Shown piece by piece: positions 39,035-50,770 of a stretch of 64,000 nucleotides of DNA (the first letter of the stretch is position 1; each line of letters begins with the position of its first letter). The translations under genes and the position numbers were made by a program. The notes below the pieces were generated by a model. The model ran no database searches, was not told where the DNA came from, and was given only the letters and a program-made list of their open reading frames with translations. This DNA comes from Gordionus sp. m RMFG-2023 (lineage: Eukaryota > Nematomorpha > Gordioida > Chordodea > Parachordodidae), in the NCBI RefSeq assembly GCF_954871325.1, contig NC_088777.1:6487366-6551365 (forward strand), given 5' to 3'.

Positions 39035-40301
39035 AAATGTGTATTATAATTTGAAACAAAGAAATATATGTTTATGATTTTAGGGAACGAAATTTAACCA
39101 CAATAAATATTATTTTATATATATTTATATAACAAATTATCCCCTTTCACCAAATTAAATACCCCGTAAAATTATCTACTTTCTTACCTTCATAATACAA
39201 TTAAATAACCCTTTCTATTTATATCTCATTTTTATGAATATCAAAATTAATAGCCCTTTTAAAAAATATATTTCATCAAAATGACCTTCAAATATATAAA
39301 ATAACCCATAAAATAGCCTAACCCAAATTTGAACGAATTTTATTTTTATTTCATCAAATTAAAATTATTTGAGTTAAAATTCTATTTACAAAGATCAGAC
39401 ATCTGACCTTTGTCTTTTTTATTACAAATCTCCCATATATAAGACCTATCTTAAAATTAATACTGTGGTAATATAATGATCGCTCCATTTATATGCCTAC
39501 AAATTCTAAACAATACACCTCAAAAATTCAACTCTTTTAAACCTGTTGGTAAAAAACTAAGCCAGCATGGAAAATAATTGTAAAAAATTAGTGAAATGAC
39601 AATTACAAATAAATGGATTAAAATTGCAATAGTATCCATGCGAAAAAAAAAGGGAAAAGATCCATAAACATTTTAGATGTATCTATTAGATAATCTTATA
39701 ACATAGTTTCATTTACTTTCTTGAATATTTGTCTTGATGTAAACAATTTTAAATCTTGTTGTTTCATTAATCTTGATTTATAACTTTTTACTGTTGCATA
39801 ACCTAAGTTTGTTTTCTATATTTTTTGTTCAAATAAAAAATAATTTTATATAGAATAAGTTTTAATATTTTATATAATATTTGATAATTAAAACCTTTAT
39901 TATTTTTTATTTTTGATAAATTGCAGAATTTAAAAAGGTTAATTTTGGGGATATTATAAAACATATTTTGTGTTATAAATTTTATTAGTGTTATTAAAAA
40001 AAAATTATGCCCTCATATGCATAATGTAGTTATACATATTTGGTTAAAAAATTAACCATTAAAGGTGAGTACTCTAGAAGAAAACTTCAACTCACAAAAT
40101 GCTCTGGCTTATAAGATCCCCGGTCTCCCCAACTAAACATCATCGTAAAGATAAATTTCTGAAACACACCTCCCAAGATATGAAAATTTCTGATTAATCG
40201 ATAATCAAATAAGTATCAATTTATTATCATTGAATAAAAGAGAAAATTTTGATTCCCCATTATATCTCGGCTAGTATAAATATTTGCGTATTAATTTTTG
40301 T
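39035..40301. other. AT-rich stretch, nothing recognised
   Basis: A GC-richer patch at about 40090-40160 shows no motif. No gene supported. Confidence 0.45.
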
Positions 40302-40606
40302 CAGAGACCTGTAGGCTCGCCCTGGCTCGGCTCAGGTACACGGATCGGACAGTATTTTAATTTTTTTAAATAAACCCGTCCGGGTAGTACCGGGCCTAAA
40401 ATATTTTTGTAATAAAAATATCTGGCCTGGGCCATATATTTAAAACCGAATATTTTATAATTCCATTATTGGTTAAAAAATTAAAAATATTTATAATATA
40501 TTTTTTTTTAAATCCTCAACTGGGTAAGGCCTGAAAATATAAAACAGGTATGTTCGGTGCGAAATATTATTTTTTTTAAAAAACTGGGCCTGGTCGCCAT
40601 GCAAAT
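40302..40606. mobile_element. GGCCCGG-rich hAT-type element (CAGAGACCTG family)
   Basis: Left end CAGAGACCTGTAGGCTCG, followed by CCTGGCTCGG. The right end is less clear, near GGCCTGGTCGCCATGCAAATGG, whose reverse complement resembles the left end only loosely. The plus-strand frame at 40557-40811 starts within the element end and is rich in Lys/Phe/Ile; I do not accept it as a gene. Confidence 0.5.
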
Positions 40607-41300
40607 GGTTTTTCTTCTGGTCTTTGATTTTTATAATATTTTGTTAATTAAAATAAATAGGGATGAATATATTTTAAAAAAATTTACTTCCTTAATTTAT
40701 AAGGAATTTTTCAAATTAACCTACTTTAAAAAGGATAAGTATTTTAAAAAATGCAAACGAATACAATTCACTGATTTTTATTCCATCCTTTTCATCAATA
40801 AAACTATTTAAAAGATATCCGGGTAATTGTTTTCATTAATATTTTAAAAATCTTAAATTAAAATTAATCATTATTTCTATGACACTTTGAAAATTAATTT
40901 AAAATTGATTACTAATAATTTTATTTGCAATAATGTTCACTCATTTATTATTACTATGTTTTTATATGTAAGAATACCAAAAAAAATGTTAAAACATGCT
41001 AATAATTATATTCTCTTCAGTAAAAATGATGCTAGCTCGTGCTAATTTATGTTTATATATATATCATGGTCTGCATATTTGAAAGCTAAAATTTACAATG
41101 AAATTGATTATTATACTTTTATCTTTTATGAACTTCCGTTATCTTCATTCCTCAATCCAATTATGTATATTTCAAATATAATATATTGTCTCATAAAATA
41201 ATCTAACCTTATTATTAAAATGGATTTAATAGGGTATACAATATTAGAATATTTTAACCAATATTCAGCATTCTAAAGCATAAATATTATTTTTATAAAG

Positions 41301-41430
41301 CAACAATATCAAGATAAAGTATTCGAACAAGAACATTTTTGGGATTATGATTCGTTTCAATTCGGACAGGGTCTAGAAAATATGCATAAACTTCAAAAGA
41401 AATTTATTCCAGAAGATTTTTTTATGCCAG
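41301..41430 (+). CDS. candidate internal exon, unrecognised
   Basis: Acceptor TTTATAAAG and donor GCCAG|GTTTAG bound 43 open codons: YQDKVFEQEHFWDYDSFQFG, then GLENMHKLQKKFIPEDFFM. The Trp/Tyr/Phe/His content is unlike AT-rich noise. 'W.dY..F.FG...GLENmHkL' is faintly like the middle of a fibrinogen-related domain, but key residues (WLG, cysteines) are missing, so I do not assign it. No flanking exon was found. Confidence 0.3.
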
Positions 41431-42086
41431 GTTTAGGTCTTTTTTATTTTTCCATTCTTATAAATTATTTATACATTTTTAAATATTTAAATATTTATTT
41501 TATAATATTTTAATCCTAAGATAAGAGGAAAAAATCTATTTTTTTTACTTAATAAGACAGAATTTTTCATAGCCAACCATAAAAATGAGAATTATATTTT
41601 GTTAAAAGGTTAAAATTTTGACAAATTACATATGTCTTCTAAGCTTATTGGACATGTTCTTTCGCTTTAAAGCATATGAAGGGGGGCGGGGAGGGTGGAT
41701 ATTATTTAATTTAAAATAGATATATATTGATTAAGTCCATTCAGTAAAAATTTTTCTTTAAAACTATCAAATAATTTCTGTGTCATCCTAGCTCAATTAA
41801 ATTAGTTGCGAATTTTTTCGTCGATTTATTTGTCCACAATCATGGCACTTCTTCTAACGCCGATAAAATAGTTTTTTTTAAATACAAATAGAAAAAATTT
41901 TATTATTTCAAATAATAATCTACATTTGAATATTTTAATTTTAATATTGTTTTACTGACCATATTTTTATCCTATTGCATTATGAATGAAAAAAAAATAC
42001 CCATTAATTCCCAGAAAATTTACGTGTTACGTGATCTCAGGGTTAAGCCCTCTAGTTTAGACAAGCAACAGAGATACGGTAGGTTT
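41431..42086. other. AT-rich stretch, nothing recognised
   Basis: A G-rich patch at about 41680-41697 is the only outlier. Confidence 0.45.
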
Positions 42087-43827
42087 TAGAGATCTGCAAA
42101 AGTAGGCCCGGCCCGTATCCGGCCTGAACCTGGCGGGGGCCGGGCCTAATATTTTTGAAAATTAGCCGGGTGGTGTCGGGCCTTATAAATTTTTTAAAAT
42201 ATATTTAAATTTATCAATTTTACATTGAATTTTTATGTAAAATAAAAATAATTTATTTATAAAAAGTAGACGCCAAATAACATATATCGTTTATTTTGAG
42301 TAATCCCATTCAAAAAAGGAAAAGTTTCAATCATAAAAGGAAAAGGTCCGATCAAAAAAGGTAAAGGTTCAATCATAAAAGGAAAAGGTTCAATCAAAAA
42401 AGGAAAAGGTCCAAACAAAAAAGGAAAAGTGTCAATCAAAAAAGGAAAATTCCCAAAAAGAAAGGAAAAAGTCAGATCAAAAAAGGAAAAGTGTCAACAA
42501 AAAAGGAAAAGCCATCAAAAAGGAAAAGCCATCAAAAAAGAAAAAATCAAAAAAGGAAAATTGTCAAACAAAAAAGGTCCAATCAAAAAACGAAAAGTGT
42601 CAATCGAAGATCGAAAATTCCCAAAAGGAAAGGAAAAGTGTCAATCAAAATAGAAAAATTCCCATAAGGAAAATCATAATTTTTTTTAAAATTTTTATTT
42701 ATTTTATTTATTCCTTCTTAATTTATATCTAAATTTTTGCGATTCTTTACATTTTTTTTTCTTACTGTATCTTTTCTCAATTTAATTCTAACTTTTTGCG
42801 ATTATCTTTACATTTATTTTTCTTACTATATCTTCTCTGAATTTATTCTTCTTCTCATTTTTGAATTCTATTGTATTTTTTAAATAATTTATAAATTTAG
42901 AACGATTTTTTTAACAATTCTTTACGTTTTTTTTCATCATACATACATTATTCTTTTTATGATTTATTCATTGTAATCATTTACATACATTTCTATCCTT
43001 CTCAATATCTTTAAGTCATTTTTAATCTTTATGATATTGAGCTTTTCTCATTTTTTTTCTTCTCATTTTTGATAATTATTTTTTAAAATTATATTTATTG
43101 TTTTTGGCAGACAATATAATACAATTGATAAATTAAATTAATCGTTTGGTTATAATTTACCTAAATTTATAAATTATTTTTAAAAATAAAAAAAATTATC
43201 AAAAATGAGAAGAAAAATAAATTGAGAGAAGATATAGTAAGAAAAATAAAAATAAAGAAAATCGCAAAAGGGTAGAAATAAACTGAGAAAAGATATAATA
43301 AGTAAAAAAATGTAAAGAAATCGACAAATTTTGAAATAAATTATGAAGTAATAGCAAAAATAAATAAAAATTGACAAAAAATTATAAAAAAATTACAATT
43401 TTCCTTTTTTGAATGCCTTTTTTGATTGACACTTTTCCTTTCCTTTTGAGAATTTTCCTTTTTCAATTGACACTTTTCCTTTTTTAATTGGACCTTTTCC
43501 ATTTTTGTTTGACACTTTTTCTTTTTTAATTGAACCTTTTCCTTTTTTGATTGACACTTTTCCTTTTTTGTTTGGACCTTTTCTTTTTTTAATTGAACAT
43601 TTTCCTTTTATGATTGTGACCTTTTTCCTTTTATGATCGTACCTTTTCTTTTTATAATTGAAACTTTTCCTTTTTTGAATAGGACTTATCCTTTTATTAA
43701 TTTCTAGTTTTAAATAAATTCAAGCCGGGCAAAATTTTAAGAAAAAAATTTTGGGTTCGGGCCAGGCAAAACTTTATAAAAAAATTTCTGGCAGGGTTTG
43801 AAAAATTAGGCCCTATTCAGATCACTA
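42087..43827. mobile_element. hAT-type element of the TAGAGATCTGCA family, enlarged by an internal foldback
   Basis: Ends TAGAGATCTGCA and TAGTGATCTGAA (reverse complement of the right end) are flanked by GTAGGTTT (42079-42086) and CTAGGTTT (43828-43835), 7 of 8 identical. Subterminal GGCCCGG and GGGCCTAAT blocks match the 278-bp copy at 26220-26497. The first about 215 bp and last about 130 bp correspond to that short copy. Between them lies a 1.4-kb foldback inserted after the shared sequence GAGTAAT. Confidence 0.85.
42306..43690. mobile_element. 1.4-kb minisatellite foldback element nested in the hAT element
   Basis: The left arm consists of about 18-20-bp units around TCAATCAAAAAAGGAAAAGT (42306-42670). 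The right arm is the same in reverse complement (43395-43690). The outer ends are ATTCAAAAAAGGAAAAG in inverted orientation. The middle also pairs: TTTTTCTTACTATATCTTCT at about 42820 answers AGAAGATATAGTAAGAAAAA at about 43226. The frames here are Lys/Glu or Phe/Leu runs, not proteins. A piece of the same repeat lies at about 16238. Confidence 0.85.
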
Positions 43828-43969
43828 CTAGGTTTTAATCATAATCCATTAAACTGGATATTTAATTTAGGGAAAAGAAAAAATAAGAAGCCCTTCCTTG
43901 TGGGGATAAGTAACACGTACTTGAACGCACGACAAACCGTAAACTGTAAACGTCTATAGGGTGAGAAAA

Positions 43970-44089
43970 ATGGTTGGGCAAAGCAAAATTGCGCATATAT
44001 TTAATCACTTTGAAAAAGCTGAATACCTAAGTTCCAGTGGTGTTGATGCTAGTATTATGAATAAATTAAAAATCTTGTTGTCTTGTTGA
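43970..44089 (+). CDS. candidate short exon or small ORF, unrecognised
   Basis: ATG in good context (GAGAAAAATGG) opens a 39-codon frame: MVGQSKIAHIFNHFEKAEYL, then SSSGVDASIMNKLKILL and a stop. Residue use is balanced and the patch is GC-richer than its surroundings. A donor within the frame (CCAGTG|GTGTTG) is possible, so it could be a 5' exon. No family recognised. Confidence 0.35.
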   Translation: MVGQSKIAHIFNHFEKAEYLSSSGVDASIMNKLKILLSC

Positions 44090-44704
44090 CCCAAAACACA
44101 TATAATTAAATAAACAATTAATAACTTTTTACTCTGGATTATTATTTACATTTTTAATTATAGCTGGTATAGAAAGAGTAAGATTTATTGATTAAGGTAG
44201 CCTCCATTTGCATTGGAAAACATCAGATTTATTTGACAACCTAAATATTTTGTGTTATGATTTTATAATTTGGAAAATAATTTTTTTGTCAAAAAGTGAG
44301 TGCCAACCGGTTATAGTCTAATCTAATAAAAAATCTAATCATTTTTATAAAAGAAATTAAGGATTTGTAGAATTTCTTTTTATCAAATTTGAGTTTTATC
44401 TTAATTTTCTAAAAGCTGGCTTTATTAAAATTTAAAAAAAATGGAAATATTTCTTATATTTTTTAATATAATTTGAAATATGATTTTAAAAAAAACCAAT
44501 GACCTGTTTCAGAGTTTGAAGGTATCAAAATGCAATATTTTTCTTGAGCCCCTCCCACCGGCATAAAGAAATTATCATCTTCCAGTTTAAAATAACATCC
44601 TAAATAGAAATTGTTGCTAATGATGATAACACGATTTTAAATAAATATTAATTAATTTTTATTTTGGAAAACTAATTTCATTAGTAATATTTTTTTCTTT
44701 GAAA
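44090..44704. other. AT-rich stretch, nothing recognised
   Basis: A short C-rich patch at about 44545-44565 is the only outlier. Confidence 0.45.
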
Positions 44705-44971
44705 TTAGCTCAAATTACCAAATCTATTTAATAGATTTACTTTTGACATTATTTCAAAATATGACTTTGAAAGATAAAAAAAATATATATCTCTTAATTT
44801 ATTTTTTTGAGGCATCTTCCAAAAATAGGTTTCTATTCTTAATTTCCCTTTAGTATGACTAAAGGGATATAACAACTTTCCTAGTATATCTTTTTTTTTG
44901 TATTCTCTTTCTAATTTTCGAGCTTTTAATTTCATCAAATTTATTCTATCTTTAATCAATTCCTTTGTCAT
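44705..44971 (-). CDS. 88-residue Lys-rich open frame, unrecognised
   Basis: MTKELIKDRINLMKLKARK starts a basic, helical-looking N-terminus, followed by LLYPFSHTKGKLRIETYFWK and DIYFFYLSKSYFEIM. It has an ATG start and a TAG stop, and includes Trp, Pro, His and Gly, so it is less noise-like than most frames here. It lies just outside the piggyBac left end (45062) and is not part of that element. It could be an exon, a decayed repeat or chance. Confidence 0.3.
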   Translation of the reverse strand: MTKELIKDRINLMKLKARKLEREYKKKDILGKLLYPFSHTKGKLRIETYFWKMPQKNKLRDIYFFYLSKSYFEIMSKVNLLNRFGNLS

Positions 44972-45061
44972 GTTTTTATTGGGGTTTTATATTAATTTTT
45001 ATCAATTTTTTTTTTCAAATTATTTTATTTTCTCAACTTCCACAACATTATTTTTGTTTAA

Positions 45062-47501
45062 CCCTTCACTACAAAGGTGGGGTAAATAATACCCCACGGC
45101 TTTTATAATCTTGGTAATAAAAAACCTGAAGATATTTTGACCTAGTTTTTATAGTAGTTTAATATTTTCTTATAAAGAATATATCTACCAAATTTCAAGA
45201 TAATTGATTTGATATTTTTTAAAATATTTGCAATTTGTTGAGCTTGGGGTAGTATAGGTCCACCTTTGTACTTAAGTAATTTTTTTTTTCACAATTTTTT
45301 TTTATTGATAAATATTATTGTATATTACAAACTAATATATAAAATTGAAAAAAAAAATTTTATTTGTAAATTTTTCATTGTTATATTGTTACTCAAAATT
45401 TTAAAATTTTATACTATTTTTTTTTCTTGTGGAGCAAAATACTATAAAATTAGCATATGGAAAATTTAATATCATCAAGTGCTGGAAGTATTTTCTATTT
45501 AATATTTGATATTTATAAAATTTATATAGGTGAAGTAGATTTTGAGTCAGATGATGATTATTTGTATAACAGCAATCACAACTCGGAGACAGAGGAGGAC
45601 AATATAGATATTATGTGTGTGAAGATAGCTATAAATATTGTCACAGTAAAATATGCTAGTCTTTAATAAATTATATAAAAATATGAAGGTAAAGATGGAA
45701 AAACTAAATGTAATATGGAATGCCTTACACAAAAAGGACAAGATCCCATAATATAATATTATATTTGCCAGGGGTTAAATCTCATGCAAAAAATGCAAAA
45801 TCACCATAGAAAGCCTCAAATTATTCATTTCACATAATATTACAGATTTAGTTTTAAAATATACAAATCAAAAGATTGAGTCCATTGAAAAAGATGACTC
45901 TGTTTATCATCCAAAATGGATGAAAATGAATTGAATGCCTTAGTTGGTTTACTAATGATAGCCGGAGTTTATAAATCCAGTCATCAAAATATAAGAGATT
46001 TATGGAATAAGGATGGATTTGGTGTTTATTTAGATATACTATGAATATAAATAGATTCAAATTTCTATTGAAAGTGCTTAGATTTGATGATATGAATACA
46101 AGAAATACAAGGAAAGCACTTGATCATATTAGAGAAATTTTTGATATTTTTAATGATAATTGCAATAATTCTTATTCTGCTGGACAATATGTTACTATTC
46201 ATTCAAAGGAAAATGTCCATTTAGGCAATATATGCCAAATAAACCATCAAAATATGGTCTGAAAATATATGTTCTAGTTGATTCTAGAACTTTTTATACA
46301 TTAAAAACAGAATTATATACTGGCAATCAGCCAGAAGGTCCATATAAATTGTCAAACAAGCCATTTGATGTAGTTGAAAGACTAATTCAACCAATTTCAA
46401 AAAGTAATAGAAGTATTACAATGGACAATTGGTTTACTAGCTATGAATTAGCTAATTATTTATCTTCACATTCCCTAACAATAGTAGGGACTATTAAAAA
46501 AAAATAAAAAGCAGTTACCTGCATTATTTTTTAATAAAAAAAGAGAAATAAAAGAAAATACTACTATTGTTTCATATAAAGGTATAAGAATGTAGTGTTG
46601 CTTTCAACACTACATTATGATAATAAAATTGATGTAACAACTGGTGAATTGTTAAAACCAGAAATTATAACTATGATTTAACCAAAGCAGGAGTTGATGT
46701 AGTGGATCAACTTTGCTCAATATATTCCATATCTAGGAGATCAAATAGATGGCCACTTACCATTTTTTATACTATGATAAATATTTCAATAATAAATGCC
46801 CTAATAGTTTATAAAGCCAATAATTTGTTGAATATAAAAAGGTCTAAATTTATAAAATTATTAGCTATGGAACTGATAACTCCATTTATGACCAGTAGAT
46901 ATGAGAACCCTCGTACTATTACGTAACAACATAGGGGACGTTCTCAGCATAATTGATGAAAAACATATTCCAATAAATAAAAAGGGAAGATGTTATGAGT
47001 GTCCAAGGGTGAAAGATAAAAAAAACAACAATAATTTGCTTAAATTGTTCAAAATTTATTTGTAAAGATCATATGCATACAATTTGCGGCGAATGTTATC
47101 TCAAAATTTTACATGATATTTGATGATTAATATTTTTTTTGATATATGATATTTTTTTATAAAATTTATGTAATTATCATTATTCAACATTGATTTAATA
47201 AAATATTTAATAAAATTTGCATTTTTTGAATTTTATATAGTGATAATACCATAATTAAAGGAAGTACTCAAAAAGAAAATTTTATTTCAGTAACTTTAGG
47301 AAAATTTGTCTAACTTTTTTTTTGAAAGTAAATATTAATCTAAGATTTTGTATTTATTATCTCCAATATTTTTTAAATATATACCTAAAATTTTAGATCT
47401 CAATTTTTAATATGTTCTGAGATATAGCTAATCAAAATTTGGGGTATAATAGACCCCACCTTTGTAGTTAAGGGAGTTTTTTCCACCTTTGTAGTGAAGG
47501 G
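45062..47501 (+). mobile_element. piggyBac transposon, nearly full length, TTAA-flanked
   Basis: 2440 bp between TTAA at 45058-45061 and TTAA at 47502-47505. Both ends are exactly CCCTTCACTACAAAGGTGG in inverted orientation. Subterminal copies of the same motif occur at 45250-45272 (GGTCCACCTTTGTACTTAAG) and 47452-47474 (CCCCACCTTTGTAGTTAAGG). TTAA target sites and CCC-type ends are diagnostic for piggyBac. The internal transposase is in several frames, so the copy is non-autonomous but young enough to keep perfect ends. Confidence 0.97.
45457..47123 (+). pseudogene. piggyBac transposase, frameshifted
   Basis: An acidic N-terminus (GEVDFESDDDYLYN, then SETEEDNIDI) is followed by the transposase core in shifting frames: ELNALVGLLMIAGVYKSSHQ (about 45930), FKFLLKVLRFDDMNTR (46050), RQYMPNKPSKYGLKIYVLVD (first catalytic Asp, about 46275), ITMDNWFTSYELANYL (second, about 46420) and AGVDVVDQLCSIYSISRR (third, about 46700). 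The C-terminal cysteine-rich domain is present: RCYECPR, then CLNCSKFICKDHMHTICGEC, ending KILHDI at 47123. All three DDD residues are legible. Breaks lie near 46020, 46220, 46500, 46595, 46670 and in a poly-A run near 47020. Confidence 0.95.
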
Positions 47502-47505
47502 TTAA

Positions 47506-49661
47506 TACCCGATTGTTTGTTATTTTCATTAATTTTTAATATAATATTGTACATAAATAACTATCATACTCATTCAAAATCATAACAAATTGATTTAAAA
47601 GCCAATATTCCACTTTCCCATATTATATCTAAAAAAAAATTTATTATCTCGTCAGTTATGAATTAAAGGTTTCCAAGTATAAATTATTGAAATTGGGAAA
47701 TACCATTTTGAAATTTAGATTTAAAATAAAAACTTATATAATAAATTCAAAAATTTAAGAGCCATCTTACATGACATCCAAATAGAAGCAAAAAAAAAAT
47801 TATTCAAAAATTTATGAGCTATTTGACAAAGTTAAAATACAAGTGATAATAAATATAATAAGAATTATCTTATTTTTTATTCAAAATGCACCATTTCATT
47901 TTTAATTATGTGAATTTATTTATTTTAAAAAGTGCAAAATAAAATGTAACATAGAAGCACAATTTTTATTTACTTTTAATTTATTAATTTTATAAGGAAT
48001 AAATCAACACTTAATTAATAAATTTTTTTGTAAATTATTTATCCATAATTTTTTTTATAAAATTTAAAATTTGGCATAACAATAATATAATTATAAAATA
48101 TGTTAATATCATAAAAAGTGGCATATGTAGCAAATATGAAAATAGGACAAAATTAACATAGATCTAATGTAATCAACTTTTAGATTTTAGCTAATGCTTA
48201 ATTTCAACTGACAAAAAATTTTTTAATTTTTTTTATATAATTGGACTGCTATTTCCTTAGCTATTAAATCGGAAATATCACTGATATTTGTAACTTATGT
48301 TATGATTCGGAATACAGTCAAAAGAATAGAAATGTATTTATTTTGGCATTTAATAATTTAGATTGAATTGAATTTCAAAATGTTAAAATAATTTATTATG
48401 GTCAAATAATCACCCTAAATTTTTTTTCATTTAAATATTTTTTATTACATTTACATTTTCTTGAAATTTTAAGTTTGGTTGCCTTCTACTCATACTGTTT
48501 TAGAGTAAATAACAGGGCTAACCCAGCACTTAACAATCATTAAATAGTAAAATGACTAATGAATGATCACAACTTGGTGTATATATTTTCACCAATTTAA
48601 AATTCTATTCTGTATGGCAATATTTATTTTTATTTTGTTTTTAGTAATATATTTTTGAACTACACACGGTCACAGGTGAACTGATAACCTTTTTGTTTGA
48701 CAATAAATTTGTCAATTCGAAAAATAATTCAATAAATCTTTAGATTAAAAGGATGATATTGTCGATATTTTCTGCAAACTCCCTCTAATTATATCAACAG
48801 AATCCTAAGTTATAACCCATCAAAAATGATGAATGAATCCAAAATTTCTCTTTTATTTAATGATTGACCAGGAATTTATATTTTTCATTTTTATGAATAT
48901 TGATTCCATAATGATGAAAGACATAGCAAAAGTAAATAAAATATTTAAACCTGGCATACAACTCACACATAATGTCACAAAATTAACAAGAATGAAGTAT
49001 TAGGTACATAAAAGAAGATTAAGCATATATTTTGAAGTGAGAATTAATGTCGCAAAACATCAGAAAAACATGCAAAATGGCGCTAAGAATATGCAAAAAT
49101 TAAAAGCATGCTAAATATAAAAATTGAAAAACAGGAAGAAGGATTTTGCAAGGTAGGTCAATTATCTCACAGAGTGTCATTATCAATAAAACAAGAGCTC
49201 TGCTGTAGCCCGATATATATATTAATATTAAATTTCTTTCCTATTTCTATTTTTTTTGAATGATTGATTATTACAATTATAAATTAGATTTATAAATAAA
49301 AAAAAAGTTTTTAAAAAATTACAAATTGGGATATATTTCACAATTTTTTTACATGATATATATATTAATAAAGTGAACAAATATAAATATTTATAACAAA
49401 TATAAAAAATTTATGAAAATAAATTAAATAGATATTTTTTGAAGTACCTACCCTATAAGCTTTTTTTAAAATTTGGCCCATAACTTCGCGAGCAATGAAT
49501 CGGACCAAGATATAAAAAATATTTGCCAGCTTTTTGTAGGCGGACTTGGATTTAATAAAATATTTTGTAGGTTCCTATTTGAAGAATGTTTGTTCCAAAT
49601 TTATTAATTTAAAAACATTTTATTTATATTTTTAATAATTTAACATACCTATTGATTGCAG
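47506..49661. other. AT-rich stretch without a supported gene
   Basis: No coding or repeat structure was recognised in these 2.1 kb. A mildly GC-richer part at 49470-49590 shows no motif. It may be intron or upstream DNA of the cysteine-rich exon that follows. Confidence 0.45.
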
Positions 49662-49813
49662 GTTGTGTCCGAACAGCGCAGCATTACCGAATGCCATATG
49701 CGGCGTTAGAGGAGGCATTAATTGTCCGGATAATTATTATTGTGATCTTAGACCTACAAATAAAATGATACAAGATCGATATGACTGTTGTTGTCCTTTC
49801 CCTACAACACCAG
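49662..49813 (+). CDS. cysteine-rich extracellular exon (lustrin/EB-like module)
   Basis: A strong acceptor (CTATTGATTGCAG) and donor (CCAG|GTAAAT) bound 50 open codons with ordered cysteines: CPNSAALPNAICGVRGG, INCPDNYYCDLRP, then RYDCCCPFPTTP. The pattern 'CP......C......CP.gyyC.......yd.CC' is that of lustrin/EB-type cysteine-rich modules in secreted or matrix proteins of invertebrates. GC content is well above the surroundings. The exon starts with one base of a split codon and ends with one, so it is internal. A 26-base exon at 53581-53606 with good splice sites fits its phase, which would need a 3.8-kb transposon-filled intron. Gene identity is unknown. Confidence 0.6.
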
Positions 49814-50039
49814 GTAAATCATGTTTTAATACTTTACTGTAAAAAAAATATTGTTAGAAGAATAATATTGAAAAGGAATTTTTTAATAAAATAATAAGGA
49901 CTTTATAAAAACTATATAATTTCATTAATTATTTTAATAATTGTCGATATTTTTGTTCAAATTTAGTATTACCTTCACTAGGCTCCTCGATCCCTAAATC
50001 TTCAATTTCCCGAATTACTTAAATCATTTGAAACTTATG

Positions 50040-50770
50040 TCAAATCGTTTGCTGTAGGGATCTTTAAACTCTGCTTCAACTATAATTAATGGTTAAAAGC
50101 ATCATTTCCATGCAAGCTTATGGATATCGGCTTCTCTCACCTCTAACTTTTCCATTAGTGGTTTTATGGCTTCACCTATTTCATCTGACTCACAGTCAGC
50201 TTTCTCACTTTAATTACCCCTTATTAACTGAAGCCCAGACTTGGGACAATTCCGTTATCCCAAACACTCGATGACCTTCCTGGTGTTCACAGAAAGACAT
50301 GGATATTCCACTCAAGGAAGGCTCCTTCGCTTATCTAAAATCCAGCCTACTCGATGATGATCTCACAGTTTTTCACCAATCAAGGATCATGTTACGAGTT
50401 TCAGGAAGCTATACCCTTTAACATGATTTGTTGCTTTCCGATGACGAGCTAAGATTTTCTATTGGACTACGGCCTAATTACAAAATTGTCCTACCGTTTC
50501 AGAGTAAACATTGTAGAACCAGTGTTGATCGCAAGTGTAGACATTGCCTTCACTGCCGCTTTTCTCGAGGCCTTCTTCCACGGCACACCAAATGTAATAA
50601 TATCATATTACGTGCCCTCAAATCAGCAGACATTCCATCCAGACTTGAACCAATTTAGAACCAAGAAAACATCTTGATAATATGTCCTTGATTCCTTGAT
50701 CAAGGGGTCTGCTTTGTGACTTCAGCACTATCTAACCACAACGTCGACGCCCTCGACCCGCAGAAACCCA
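50040..50770 (+). pseudogene. retrotransposon polymerase C-terminal region, decayed
   Basis: In shifting frames the plus strand reads LRFSIGLRPNYKIVLPFQ, KCRHCLHCRFSRGLLPRHTK, then NNIILRALKSADIPSRLEP. This matches a domain at the end of reverse-transcriptase ORFs repeated in many animal genomes ('vrvav.LRlG..vc..h.C.cg..vD..G.HgLsC..saGr..RH..lNdii.RaL.sa..Ps.lEP'). Upstream (50050-50420) is the matching linker and downstream (to about 50770) the decayed end. Which retroelement clade is unclear, since the catalytic RT core is missing. Confidence 0.6.

Noticed and set aside
42257-42653. Lys/Glu-rich and Phe/Pro-rich frames
   Set aside because: Translation of the AAAAAGGAAAAG minisatellite in the foldback.
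43180-43377. Phe/Leu/Ile-rich minus-strand frame
   Set aside because: AT-rich spacer of the foldback; purely hydrophobic noise.
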